From Planctomycetota bacterium (GTDB taxonomy: Bacteria; Planctomycetota; UBA8742; UBA2392): a stretch of 43,337 bases of DNA. Shown piece after piece: positions 8,221-15,082 of the stretch (position 1 is the stretch's first letter; each line of letters starts with the position of its first letter). The stretch lies in NCBI GenBank assembly GCA_020845475.1, contig JADLFN010000012.1:1-43337 (forward strand), in the 5' to 3' direction. The translations under genes were made by a program, and so were the position numbers. A model generated the notes under the pieces. It was not told the origin of the DNA, ran no database searches, and was given only the letters and a program-made list of their open reading frames with translations.

Positions 8221-9661
8221 TGCCCGCTCCGGCCTGCCGATACGTGCGAAAGCGCGTGATTGCCAGGATCAGCAACGTGGCGTTGTCCGCCTTCTGATTT
8301 TCGCCCAGCGCCTCAATCTCGCGCATCACACGCATCGACTGGCCCTGCCTGACCTGCACCACCCAGCGCATAAAGCGCAACTCCGCCATCTCTTCTTTGC
8401 CCGGCTCTTTCAATTGCGCCAGCAGCGCCATGCAGGCGTCGTCCAGTCTCGCGCCAAACAGCGCGTTGGCCTTGAGCAGAAACAGGTCGCGGCTTGGCCA
8501 GCGCGGCTGCAACAGCTCAATCTCGCGCAGGCAGGGCCGCGCTGAACTGAGCATCAGGCTGTCTTGAGCGCGCCACAGGCGCACGAGTTCGGCCAGCGTG
8601 TTGGTAAGCGGCGGGATGCCGGCCTGCATGTTCTCGAGCATCAGGCGCAATGCCTGCGTTTCCTCTTTGCGCTGTGGCAGGAGGCTGATGACCTGGTAGC
8701 GCCGCGAAATCGCGTCAAGCTGGCCGGGGTCAAGGTCGCGCAGGCGCGTCCAGTATTCGTGAGGCCGTTCACCGTCGGCGTCCTGGCCAAGAATGATCGC
8801 CAGCCGGGTCGTGGCTGTCCAGGCGCCAAAGAGGGCAAAAAAGCGGCTGTCGGGGTCTTCCTGCTTGGCCAGCACTTCATCGAACAAGGCCAGCAGCGGC
8901 TCGGGATTCTGCAGTGCACCCGCCAATCGGGCCGCAAAGCGCACCGGGCCGCGCTCTTTGGGCGCTTCTTTGCGCGCGGCCAGAGCCGCAGCCACAGCGT
9001 CTTCTTCGCGGCTGCCATCAAGCGCGATCTGGCCCAGCAGGATCCAGGCGCGAAAGCGCGAGTTGCCAGCACCCTTGGCATCAATGACGCGGCGCGCGGC
9101 TTCGCTTGCGGCGTTGGCGTCTCCGGCCTGCGCGAGCGAAAACGCGTAATCGAGGTCAAGCTCGGCCCGGAATTCCGGGGACACCAGCTCGACGGCCAGG
9201 CGGCGCTGTTCCAACTCTTCGCGCTCCATCATGGCGTCGCGGTACAGCGCGGCCAGCGCGAGCCGCGGCTCGACGCTGGCGGGCGAAAGTTCGCGCGCGG
9301 CGACAAGCTGTTTTTCGGCGCTGAGGAAGTCGTACTGCCAGCGGTGGAACTGCGCGGCCAGCATGTGCGCGCGGAAGTCCTTGGGAATGTGAAACAGCGC
9401 ATGGGCCACGGTGCTCTGCGCGCCTTCAACGTCGCCGCGCTTGATCTGCTCGCGCAGCAAGTTGGCGTGCGCCTCAATATCGGTGGGATTGTCCTTGAGC
9501 GTATCAACGTAGGCAGCCAGCGGGTCGCCGCCGGGCGGAGGTTCAGGATCTTCGCCGGGCAGAATGCAGCCTGACACCATGAGAAACGCAAAATTCAAAA
9601 TGCATATCTGGGTGGCGCGCAAAAGCAGTCTTGCGTTTTGCGTTTTGCGTTCTGCGTTCAA
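8216..9661 (-). CDS. TPR-repeat lipoprotein
   Basis: This 481-residue protein has a probable lipoprotein signal (CILNFAFLMVSGC, lipobox VSGC near residue 32) and a short Pro/Asp linker. Helical pairs typical of tetratricopeptide repeats follow (for example NPTDIEAHANLLREQIKRGD and ASVEPRLALAALYRDA). It probably acts as a protein-protein scaffold at the membrane. The start is TTG 9659-9661: it overlaps the TGA of the upstream gene as TTGA, and AAGGGG lies eight bases before it, which suggests translational coupling. The first 27 codons are encoded by an iterated AACGCAA palindrome element, so the signal peptide is made of repeat DNA. A start inside the element (for example ATG at codon 28) would remove the signal. 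Confidence 0.75.
   Translation of the reverse strand: MNAERKTQNARLLLRATQICILNFAFLMVSGCILPGEDPEPPPGGDPLAAYVDTLKDNPTDIEAHANLLREQIKRGDVEGAQSTVAHALFHIPKDFRAHMLAAQFHRWQYDFLSAEKQLVAARELSPASVEPRLALAALYRDAMMEREELEQRRLAVELVSPEFRAELDLDYAFSLAQAGDANAASEAARRVIDAKGAGNSRFRAWILLGQIALDGSREEDAVAAALAARKEAPKERGPVRFAARLAGALQNPEPLLALFDEVLAKQEDPDSRFFALFGAWTATTRLAIILGQDADGERPHEYWTRLRDLDPGQLDAISRRYQVISLLPQRKEETQALRLMLENMQAGIPPLTNTLAELVRLWRAQDSLMLSSARPCLREIELLQPRWPSRDLFLLKANALFGARLDDACMALLAQLKEPGKEEMAELRFMRWVVQVRQGQSMRVMREIEALGENQKADNATLLILAITRFRTYRQAGAGK
9581..9661 (-). repeat. Iterated-word palindrome element (AACGCAA type)
   Basis: On the minus strand the left arm (9659-9631) is a run of AACGCAG/AACGCAAA words. 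The right arm (9605-9581) reads ATGCATTTTGAATTTTGCG. The arms are inverted: over a 21-base core about 17 positions can pair. About 25 bp separates them. The element covers the start and signal-peptide codons of the TPR lipoprotein. It shares architecture, not sequence, with the elements at 11400, 16551 and 30708. Confidence 0.65.
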
Positions 9662-11370
9662 GCGCTTGGCCCCTTTTTCAATGAGCCGCGAACGGTGTTT
9701 GCGCCCAGTTGTTTCAGGAAGGCGCGCACTTTTTCACCGGCACCCGCGCGCAGCAGGAACGCCGTGGTGGACAGCTGCTTCTCGACCCAGGTGTTGAACT
9801 CGGGCTGGAGCGCAAGCGCCATCGCCTGCTCCGTTTCGTCGCACACCAGCAACTCGGCCTGGCCGACAAACACGCTGCCGAACTCGCCGCTCCAGCTGCG
9901 CAGGGCGAGCGAAAGCTGGGGCGAAAGTTCCTCCGCCAGCGCACCCTCAAGCCGCGCGCGCATCTCTTTGGCGCCCAGCGCGCGCGCCGCCTGCGCCACC
10001 TGCGCGGCGTCCAGCGTAAAGCGGTCGGCACCCTCTTGACGTGTCAATAGTGCCAGCACCTGGCGCGCGCGGAAGTGCAGCGTCTCGCGCGGGGCGTCCA
10101 GCGTCAGGCCTCTGGCCGGGCGCATCACACGCGGCAGCGCGCGCGAATAATCAAACAGCGGCCGCCGCGGCGGCATCAGCGCGCGCAGCGCCGCGGGGTC
10201 GGGGGCCGCGCAAACGCGGTGCGCGCCGATTTTCGCCGGCGCCAGCTTCTCCAGCAGCGGGCGCGCGAGCGCGGTCTCAAGGTCTTCAACGCCCTCCGCC
10301 TCGATCAGCAGCGCGTCAGGCCAGATGCGGATGCTTTCCGTGTGTTCGCCCCAGTCCGACAGCGAATATTTCACGTTCTGCGGCAGCGGCGTGCGCGAGA
10401 GCTTCGAAAGCAGCTCGATCAGTTCCTCGGCGCCGTGCCCGCGGCCAAGCGCCTCGGCGAAGCGCTTTTTGTCGAGCAGGTATTTCCGCACGCGCCGCGC
10501 GGGCGTAGGCTCTGAAAAGCGCGCCAGGCGCCACACCACGGCCGGATCAGGCCACTCGCCCAGCATCACTACTTCATGGTTGGGTTGCACCACCACTTCG
10601 GCCGTGAACGCGGGGCTCGGCTCCTCAAGCGGCTCGAGCGTGCGCGCCTTGGCGTCGTAGGCGATGTAGCCCAGGCGCAAGAGCGGCAGCTCGCACAGCG
10701 CGCGGATGAAACCGCCCTCCACTTTGGACCAGTTGCCCGCTCTTTCGAGATCTTCGCTGCCTCCAAGTTCGCGAATACCGCGGTAGAAGACGTGGCGCCA
10801 GCTTGCGTCGTCGCTGTGGTTCACCAGCACGTCGCGCGCGCTTTTTTCGCACAGCGCCACGAAGGCCGCCAGGCTTGTTTCGCCTTTGAGTTCGACCAGC
10901 AGCTTGACCACCGCGCGGCGCATGGCAGCTACGCGTGAGGGCTGCGGCACGTCACTGACGGCATCCACGGTGCGCGCCCGTTTCAGTCCGGGCAGCTCGA
11001 TCTCCGGCACAAAAGCAAGCTCGTTGAGCTCGCTGCAGTCCAGCCACGCGTCGCGCAAGCGCTTGCAGCGCTCTTCAAAGCCGAGCGCGAAGAACTCGTC
11101 GGCCGCCGCCGTCGGCTCCAGCTTGCCATCGGCATTGCGCAGCAGCCCCGCGCCGCGCGCAAGCGCCAGCCAGAACTCCACCTGCCAGAAACCCACGCCT
11201 TCGCTGGCGTCATCGGGCTCCAGCAGCGCCTCGTTGGCTGCCTTGAAAAACGACAGGTTCGGAAGCCCGCCCTTTAGCACGCGCGGCTTTTGCGCAATGA
11301 CAACTTCGAGCACGGAGAGCAGGTCAAGCTCGCCGTTGCGGTAACCCTGGGATTGTCCAGCAAGCTTCAT
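9658..11370 (-). CDS. XPB/Ssl2-type helicase-associated protein
   Basis: This 570-residue protein has no helicase motor motifs. Residues about 258-360 match the helicase-associated domain found next to bacterial XPB genes (PF13625 type). Key segments are VVVQPNHEVVMLGEW, a helix RLARFSE, a Tyr-Leu-Leu winged-helix-like part, and LSRTPLPQNVKYSLSDW. Mycobacteria have a similar gene beside their XPB helicase. The N-terminal region (1-240) is helical and may be winged-helix repeats. It probably partners the XPB helicase encoded just upstream in DNA repair or strand opening. ATG 11370 is preceded by AGGG at six bases; a longer ORF from a TTG would run through the palindrome element. The stop overlaps the TPR gene start. 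Confidence 0.8.
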   Translation of the reverse strand: MKLAGQSQGYRNGELDLLSVLEVVIAQKPRVLKGGLPNLSFFKAANEALLEPDDASEGVGFWQVEFWLALARGAGLLRNADGKLEPTAAADEFFALGFEERCKRLRDAWLDCSELNELAFVPEIELPGLKRARTVDAVSDVPQPSRVAAMRRAVVKLLVELKGETSLAAFVALCEKSARDVLVNHSDDASWRHVFYRGIRELGGSEDLERAGNWSKVEGGFIRALCELPLLRLGYIAYDAKARTLEPLEEPSPAFTAEVVVQPNHEVVMLGEWPDPAVVWRLARFSEPTPARRVRKYLLDKKRFAEALGRGHGAEELIELLSKLSRTPLPQNVKYSLSDWGEHTESIRIWPDALLIEAEGVEDLETALARPLLEKLAPAKIGAHRVCAAPDPAALRALMPPRRPLFDYSRALPRVMRPARGLTLDAPRETLHFRARQVLALLTRQEGADRFTLDAAQVAQAARALGAKEMRARLEGALAEELSPQLSLALRSWSGEFGSVFVGQAELLVCDETEQAMALALQPEFNTWVEKQLSTTAFLLRAGAGEKVRAFLKQLGANTVRGSLKKGPSA

Positions 11371-11395
11371 TCGATGCCCTAGAATAGATCGAACA

Positions 11396-11500
11396 GCATC
11401 AACCAATGACCAGTGTTCAGTCCCCAATGACGAATGCGGTGGCAAATCCAAGCCATTGGGAATTGAGAACTGGAAACTGGTTATTGGTCATTGTTGTTCC
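11396..11500 (-). repeat. Iterated-word palindrome element (ATGACCA/CCAGT type)
   Basis: The left arm (about 11400-11436) and right arm (about 11453-11496) are imperfect inverted copies built from the words CAATGACCA, CCAGT and CCCAATG. The outer 12-13 bases pair almost perfectly; the inner part pairs with gaps. It fills the spacer between the 65-residue gene and the XPB-associated gene, inside one operon. Confidence 0.65.
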
Positions 11501-11504
11501 GGTC

Positions 11505-11702
11505 CTAGCGCGAAACTTTCGGGTGCAGCCCTCTTCGCTGCAGCTCTTCGAGCGCTTCCTGCGCGTCCTCACGCTCCATGATCACTACGTTGGGCGCAAG
11601 CTTGAGCAGCACCCGCGCCTCGAGTTTGGTTATGGCCAGCACTTCCGTCAGCGTGGCTTCATCGCTGGTTTCGATCACGCCCACGTGCAGGTGAAATTTC
11701 AC
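11505..11702 (-). CDS. Small 65-residue protein coupled to the XPB helicase gene
   Basis: The GTG start (11700-11702) overlaps the helicase TGA as GTGA, and GGGAG lies six bases upstream, a strong sign of coupled translation. The protein has an N-terminal beta strand (MKFHLHVGVIET), a helix (EATLTEVLAITKLEARVL), a strand (APNVVIM) and a C-terminal charged helix (EDAQEALEELQRRG). This looks like a compact alpha/beta fold. I recognise no family. Its place between a helicase and the helicase-associated gene suggests it joins the same complex, which is inference. Confidence 0.7.
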   Translation of the reverse strand: MKFHLHVGVIETSDEATLTEVLAITKLEARVLLKLAPNVVIMEREDAQEALEELQRRGLHPKVSR

Positions 11703-13420
11703 GCCACGCTCCCGGCCACAACGCGGCGATCGACTGTCATGTTTCCATTGATCACGTCGTCGGATTCAACGACGCGATAGTGGTAGCCCTGCTCAACAAG
11801 GAAAAGCTGCCGCTTGGCGCCAAAATCCTGGTCTCGCGTTTCGCGCGTGACCAGCGTATAGAAGTGCGCCAGGTTGTCGCCGTAGGGGCGCAAAATACGC
11901 CCAAGGCGCTGCGCCTCTTCCTGCCTTGAACCAAACGTCCCCGAAAGCTGGATGAGAACATTGGCCTCGGGCAAGTCGATCGCGAAGTTGCCGACCTTGC
12001 TCACGAGCAAGGGGTTGACCTCACCCGAACGGAACTTGGCGTAAAGTTCCTCGCGGCGCTTGACGCCGGTCTTGCCCTCGATCACCGGAATCTTGAAGCG
12101 CTCTGAAATCGCGTGTAACTGGTCAAGGTACTGTGCGATGATCAAGACGTGGTCGTCTTTGTGAATCTTGAGCAGTGCCTCGAGTACGTCAAGCTTGCGC
12201 GGGTTCTCGGCGGCGAGGCGGTATTGCTCGCGCACGTCAGCCACGGCATAGCCCAGGCGGCCGGCGCTGGGCATCTCGACGCGCACTTCGGTGCAATCGG
12301 CCGTCGCAATCCAGCCCTGCTTTTCGAGCACGCGCCAGGGAACGTCATAGCGCTTGGGGCCCACGAGCGAGAACACGTCTTCCTCAAGGCCATCCTCGCG
12401 CACGAGCGTTGCAGTCAGGCCCAAACGGCGGCGCGACTGGATCTCGGCCGTGGCCCGGAACACGGGCGCGGGCAGCAAGTGCACTTCGTCGTAAATGATC
12501 AGGCCCCAGTCACCCTTGCTGAACAAAGAGAAGTGCGGGAACTCTTCACTCTTCTTCTTTCTATAAGTGACAATCTGGTACGTGGCCACCGTCACGGGCG
12601 CGATATTCTTGGCGTTGCCGGTGTATTCCGCCACCTGGTCCGCGCGCAGGCTCGTTTTGTCGAGCAACTCGCGCATCCACTGGCGCACAGCGACCACGTT
12701 GGCCGTGAGAATCAGCGTCTGCGCCTGTACTTGCGCCATGGCCGCAATGCCCACGATTGTTTTGCCCGCGCCGCAGGGCAGCACGATCACGCCCGAGCCG
12801 CCGCGCGCTCCGCCGCCCGCATAGAACACGGCCGCCGAATCTTTCTGGTACTGGCGCAGGCCAAAGGGCTGTCCGCCCAACGTGGTTTCCCGCAGCGCAA
12901 ACTCCAGTTTCGCCCCGGGCGTGTAACCCGCGATGTCATCAACCGGAAAGCCGATCTTGACCAGCGCCTGTTTGACAAAGCCGCGCGCCGCGGGCTGGAC
13001 GATTAACTTGTCATTGCCAATCGCGCCCTCAAAGAATTTGGCGGCAAGCTTGTGGTTGGCAATCTGCTTGAGCAACGCGACATCGTTTGAACGCAAAATG
13101 AACTTGCCGTCCTCAACGTCAAGCGTAAGGCGGCCGTAGCGCCCCATGTACTCGACGATCTCGGTCGAGACGACCTCGGGGATGTCATAGCGCGAGTAGC
13201 GCGTCAACGCACCCATAACCTGCTCGACCGTCAGGCCCGTAGCCGCTGCGTTCCAGAGCGAAAGCGGGCTGATGCGATAGGTGTGGATGTGCTCAGGCGA
13301 CTTGACCAGTTCCGCAAACGCGGCCAGCGCGTCGCGCGCGGCTTCGTAATCGGGATGATCGACCTCAAGCAGGATCGAGCGGTCGGCCTGGACAATGGCT
13401 GGGCCCTTCTGATTCGACAA
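11699..13420 (-). CDS. XPB/ERCC3-type superfamily 2 DNA helicase
   Basis: This 573-residue protein has an N-terminal damage-recognition-like domain (about 1-170). The first RecA domain has Walker A CGAGKT (around 216-221), DEVH (311-314) and GLTATLVREDG, which includes the RED motif characteristic of XPB (341-343). The second RecA domain carries QRLGRILRP (504-512), the arginine-finger motif VI. XPB helicases are 3'-5' ATP-dependent DNA translocases acting in repair and, in eukaryotes, TFIIH. The start is TTG 13418-13420, preceded by AGAGGTG six bases upstream. The longer ORF to 13648 adds 76 Arg/Cys-rich residues with no family resemblance and overlaps the opposite sigma-54 control region. 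It is the first gene of the operon running to 8216. Confidence 0.9.
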   Translation of the reverse strand: MSNQKGPAIVQADRSILLEVDHPDYEAARDALAAFAELVKSPEHIHTYRISPLSLWNAAATGLTVEQVMGALTRYSRYDIPEVVSTEIVEYMGRYGRLTLDVEDGKFILRSNDVALLKQIANHKLAAKFFEGAIGNDKLIVQPAARGFVKQALVKIGFPVDDIAGYTPGAKLEFALRETTLGGQPFGLRQYQKDSAAVFYAGGGARGGSGVIVLPCGAGKTIVGIAAMAQVQAQTLILTANVVAVRQWMRELLDKTSLRADQVAEYTGNAKNIAPVTVATYQIVTYRKKKSEEFPHFSLFSKGDWGLIIYDEVHLLPAPVFRATAEIQSRRRLGLTATLVREDGLEEDVFSLVGPKRYDVPWRVLEKQGWIATADCTEVRVEMPSAGRLGYAVADVREQYRLAAENPRKLDVLEALLKIHKDDHVLIIAQYLDQLHAISERFKIPVIEGKTGVKRREELYAKFRSGEVNPLLVSKVGNFAIDLPEANVLIQLSGTFGSRQEEAQRLGRILRPYGDNLAHFYTLVTRETRDQDFGAKRQLFLVEQGYHYRVVESDDVINGNMTVDRRVVAGSVA

Positions 13421-13568
13421 GTTGCACCTCTGGCGGCCGAAAAATTGAACGGAACAGTCTAGCAACGATTCCTGGTTTGCGCTCGTGCGATTGGAACACC
13501 GGCGACAAACGCTGCCGTGCACATTCGCGCCCGCCACAAGCTGAATTGCCGGAATTCTGGCGGCGCGC

Positions 13569-13585
13569 GCTGGCACTTCGCCAGC
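13569..13585. promoter_or_regulatory. Palindrome, candidate activator (enhancer) site
   Basis: GCTGGCACTTCGCCAGC is a perfect 6-bp inverted repeat with a five-base centre. It is about 107 bp upstream of the -24 block of the sigma-54 promoter, a usual distance for NtrC-family binding. A second near-palindrome around an EcoRI-like GAATTC core lies at 13547-13561. Otherwise 13421-13683 holds no gene that I can support; it must also contain the helicase promoter on the minus strand, which I cannot pick out. Confidence 0.4.
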
Positions 13586-13683
13586 ATTCAGGCAATGGTT
13601 GCGCGGTCTTACTTCACGGTCAACACAGGCAGAGCCGCGCCGTTTCAAGGTTTGCGGGCCGCACGGTACTTGCGGCGCGAAGC

Positions 13684-13699
13684 TGGCACGGGGCGTGCT
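13684..13699 (+). promoter_or_regulatory. Near-consensus sigma-54 promoter
   Basis: TGGCACGGGGCGTGCT matches the -24/-12 consensus TGGCACG-N4-TTGCW at all but one informative position, with the obligatory ten-base spacing between GG and GC. The start point would be near 13710, giving a leader of about 147 nt before the barrel protein ATG at 13857. The operon it would drive includes an NtrC-type sigma-54 activator, so feedback is likely. Confidence 0.75.
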
Positions 13700-13741
13700 T
13701 TCTGTTCAGCGCTTGGGGAACGGTTCCCTGGCATAACGGGA

Positions 13742-13783
13742 GGCAGCCGACAGTATGGCCCCACTGTCGGCTGCCGTTTTGTT
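13742..13783 (+). terminator. Leader terminator hairpin downstream of the sigma-54 promoter
   Basis: A perfect 13-bp stem (13742-13754 with 13763-13775) with an eight-base loop is followed by GTTTTGTT, a good intrinsic terminator for + strand transcripts. No + strand gene precedes it. It therefore either attenuates the downstream operon or ends a short RNA of about 70 nt made from the sigma-54 promoter. A second copy of the 3' strand with one extra A (ACTGTCAGGCT) lies at 13787-13797. Confidence 0.7.
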
Positions 13784-13856
13784 CGCACTGTCAGGCTGGA
13801 AGCCGCGGCCACGGGCGGCTAGATTGTCGCCTTCTCGACCGGCCGGAGAAATCACC

Positions 13857-15080
13857 ATGAGGACTTTGCTTGTTCTTGTCATGTTGTTGTTCGCGGTGCC
13901 CGCGTTTGCCCAAGGCGAATCGGGCGGCAACACGCCCCCGGCTGAATCCAAGGACAAGAGCTCAACCAAGGGCTACAACGAGAAAGAAAAGAAGGAAGAT
14001 GGCCCGCTCGACTTCTCGCCCAACCGCATTGGCTGGGGGCTGAGCGCCCGCCTCGGCATCGGTTACGACACGAACATCTTCAAAGTGGATCGCGACGAAG
14101 AAAGCGGCTGGTTTGGTGATGGCCGCGCCGCCGCGTACTTCGGGGTGAACATCGCCAACGCGCTGCAACTGGGCGTTGAGGGCAAGGCCGGCGGTCGCTT
14201 CTACTTTGGCCGCGAGGACGCCCACGACGCAAACCTGTTCAGTCTCTGGGGTGCTGCGTTCCTTGAACACCGCGCACAGCCGGGCGGCTTTGGCGGCGGG
14301 TTGCGCGTTGAAGGCGAATATGAACAGCGCCAGTTCTACGAAATCTACGGCCCGATCACGCGACAGGATGACCTGCGCCGCGCCAACTTTTTCGCGCGCA
14401 CCTGGTTTGACTGGCTGCCCGTCAAGTGGCTGCTGCTCGATTGGGGGCTTTACGGCCGCCTGACCGATTTCACCGAAGACGAGCTCAAGGGCAACATCAA
14501 GCTGCCCAGCAACGACTCCTGGATGTTCGGCGTTGATTTCCGCCCGGAACTTCGCTTCTGGGAATTCCTGACGATCGGCCCCTACATTCTCTTTGAGTAT
14601 GAGTGGTTCCGCGACCAGTTCGACATCCACCCGGACAACCTGATCTTTGACGACGACAAACTGCAACTGCTGCGCTATGAGTTCGGAGCGCGTGCGCGGC
14701 TGCGCTTCTTCACCGTCAACCAGACCACGGCCAAAGTTTACGCGCGCCGCCAGGACGACAGCGCGCAGGGCTTCAACCGCTACTGGACCTACGGCCTGCA
14801 AGCGCAGACGAACTTCAACTTCTATATCGTGCGCATCGGCGGCGGCATTGACCTCTGGACGCGCGAGTACGACGCACGCCGTTCAGATTCCGGCGTTTTC
14901 ACCACCAATTCCGACACCGTGTTTGAGCGCTACTTCTCGTTCAACGTTGAAGTTGGGGTGAACTTCTTCTGGACCATCGAGGCCGGCGCGCGCTACCGCT
15001 TTGAGCGCCGCACCAGCCTGCTCGACAACGAGGGTTACGTCGTTCACGAAATCACGGCCTTCATCGGCTTTGACTGGTAA
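13857..15080 (+). CDS. Outer-membrane beta-barrel protein (porin-like)
   Basis: This 407-residue protein has a signal peptide (LLVLVMLLFAVPAFA), a charged linker (residues about 22-50) and then alternating amphipathic strands with many aromatic residues. The segment GLSARLGIGYDTNIF resembles the YDxNIF opening of the BBP2-type putative porins. The C-terminus is Phe-Asp-Trp; a terminal aromatic residue is typical of barrels inserted by BamA. It is an outer-membrane protein whose substrate is unknown. GGAG lies eight bases before the ATG. A two-component pair follows with a two-base gap, suggesting that the system senses envelope state or controls this barrel. Confidence 0.85.
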   Translation: MRTLLVLVMLLFAVPAFAQGESGGNTPPAESKDKSSTKGYNEKEKKEDGPLDFSPNRIGWGLSARLGIGYDTNIFKVDRDEESGWFGDGRAAAYFGVNIANALQLGVEGKAGGRFYFGREDAHDANLFSLWGAAFLEHRAQPGGFGGGLRVEGEYEQRQFYEIYGPITRQDDLRRANFFARTWFDWLPVKWLLLDWGLYGRLTDFTEDELKGNIKLPSNDSWMFGVDFRPELRFWEFLTIGPYILFEYEWFRDQFDIHPDNLIFDDDKLQLLRYEFGARARLRFFTVNQTTAKVYARRQDDSAQGFNRYWTYGLQAQTNFNFYIVRIGGGIDLWTREYDARRSDSGVFTTNSDTVFERYFSFNVEVGVNFFWTIEAGARYRFERRTSLLDNEGYVVHEITAFIGFDW

Positions 15081-15082
15081 TC

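Noticed and set aside
13421..13648. N-terminal extension of the XPB helicase ORF (76 residues)
   Set aside because: It is Arg/Cys-rich, unlike the family, and overlaps the opposite regulatory region; AGAGGTG six bases before TTG 13420 decides the start.
13440..13740. A housekeeping RNA (RNase P RNA, tmRNA, SRP RNA) ending at the 13742 terminator
   Set aside because: I looked for the conserved cores of these RNAs and found none; only a short sigma-54-driven transcript is plausible.
13477..13860. + strand ORF of 127 codons over the sigma-54 region
   Set aside because: Its product has Trp/Arg/Cys-rich out-of-frame composition, and it runs through the promoter, the terminator stem and the true start of the barrel gene.
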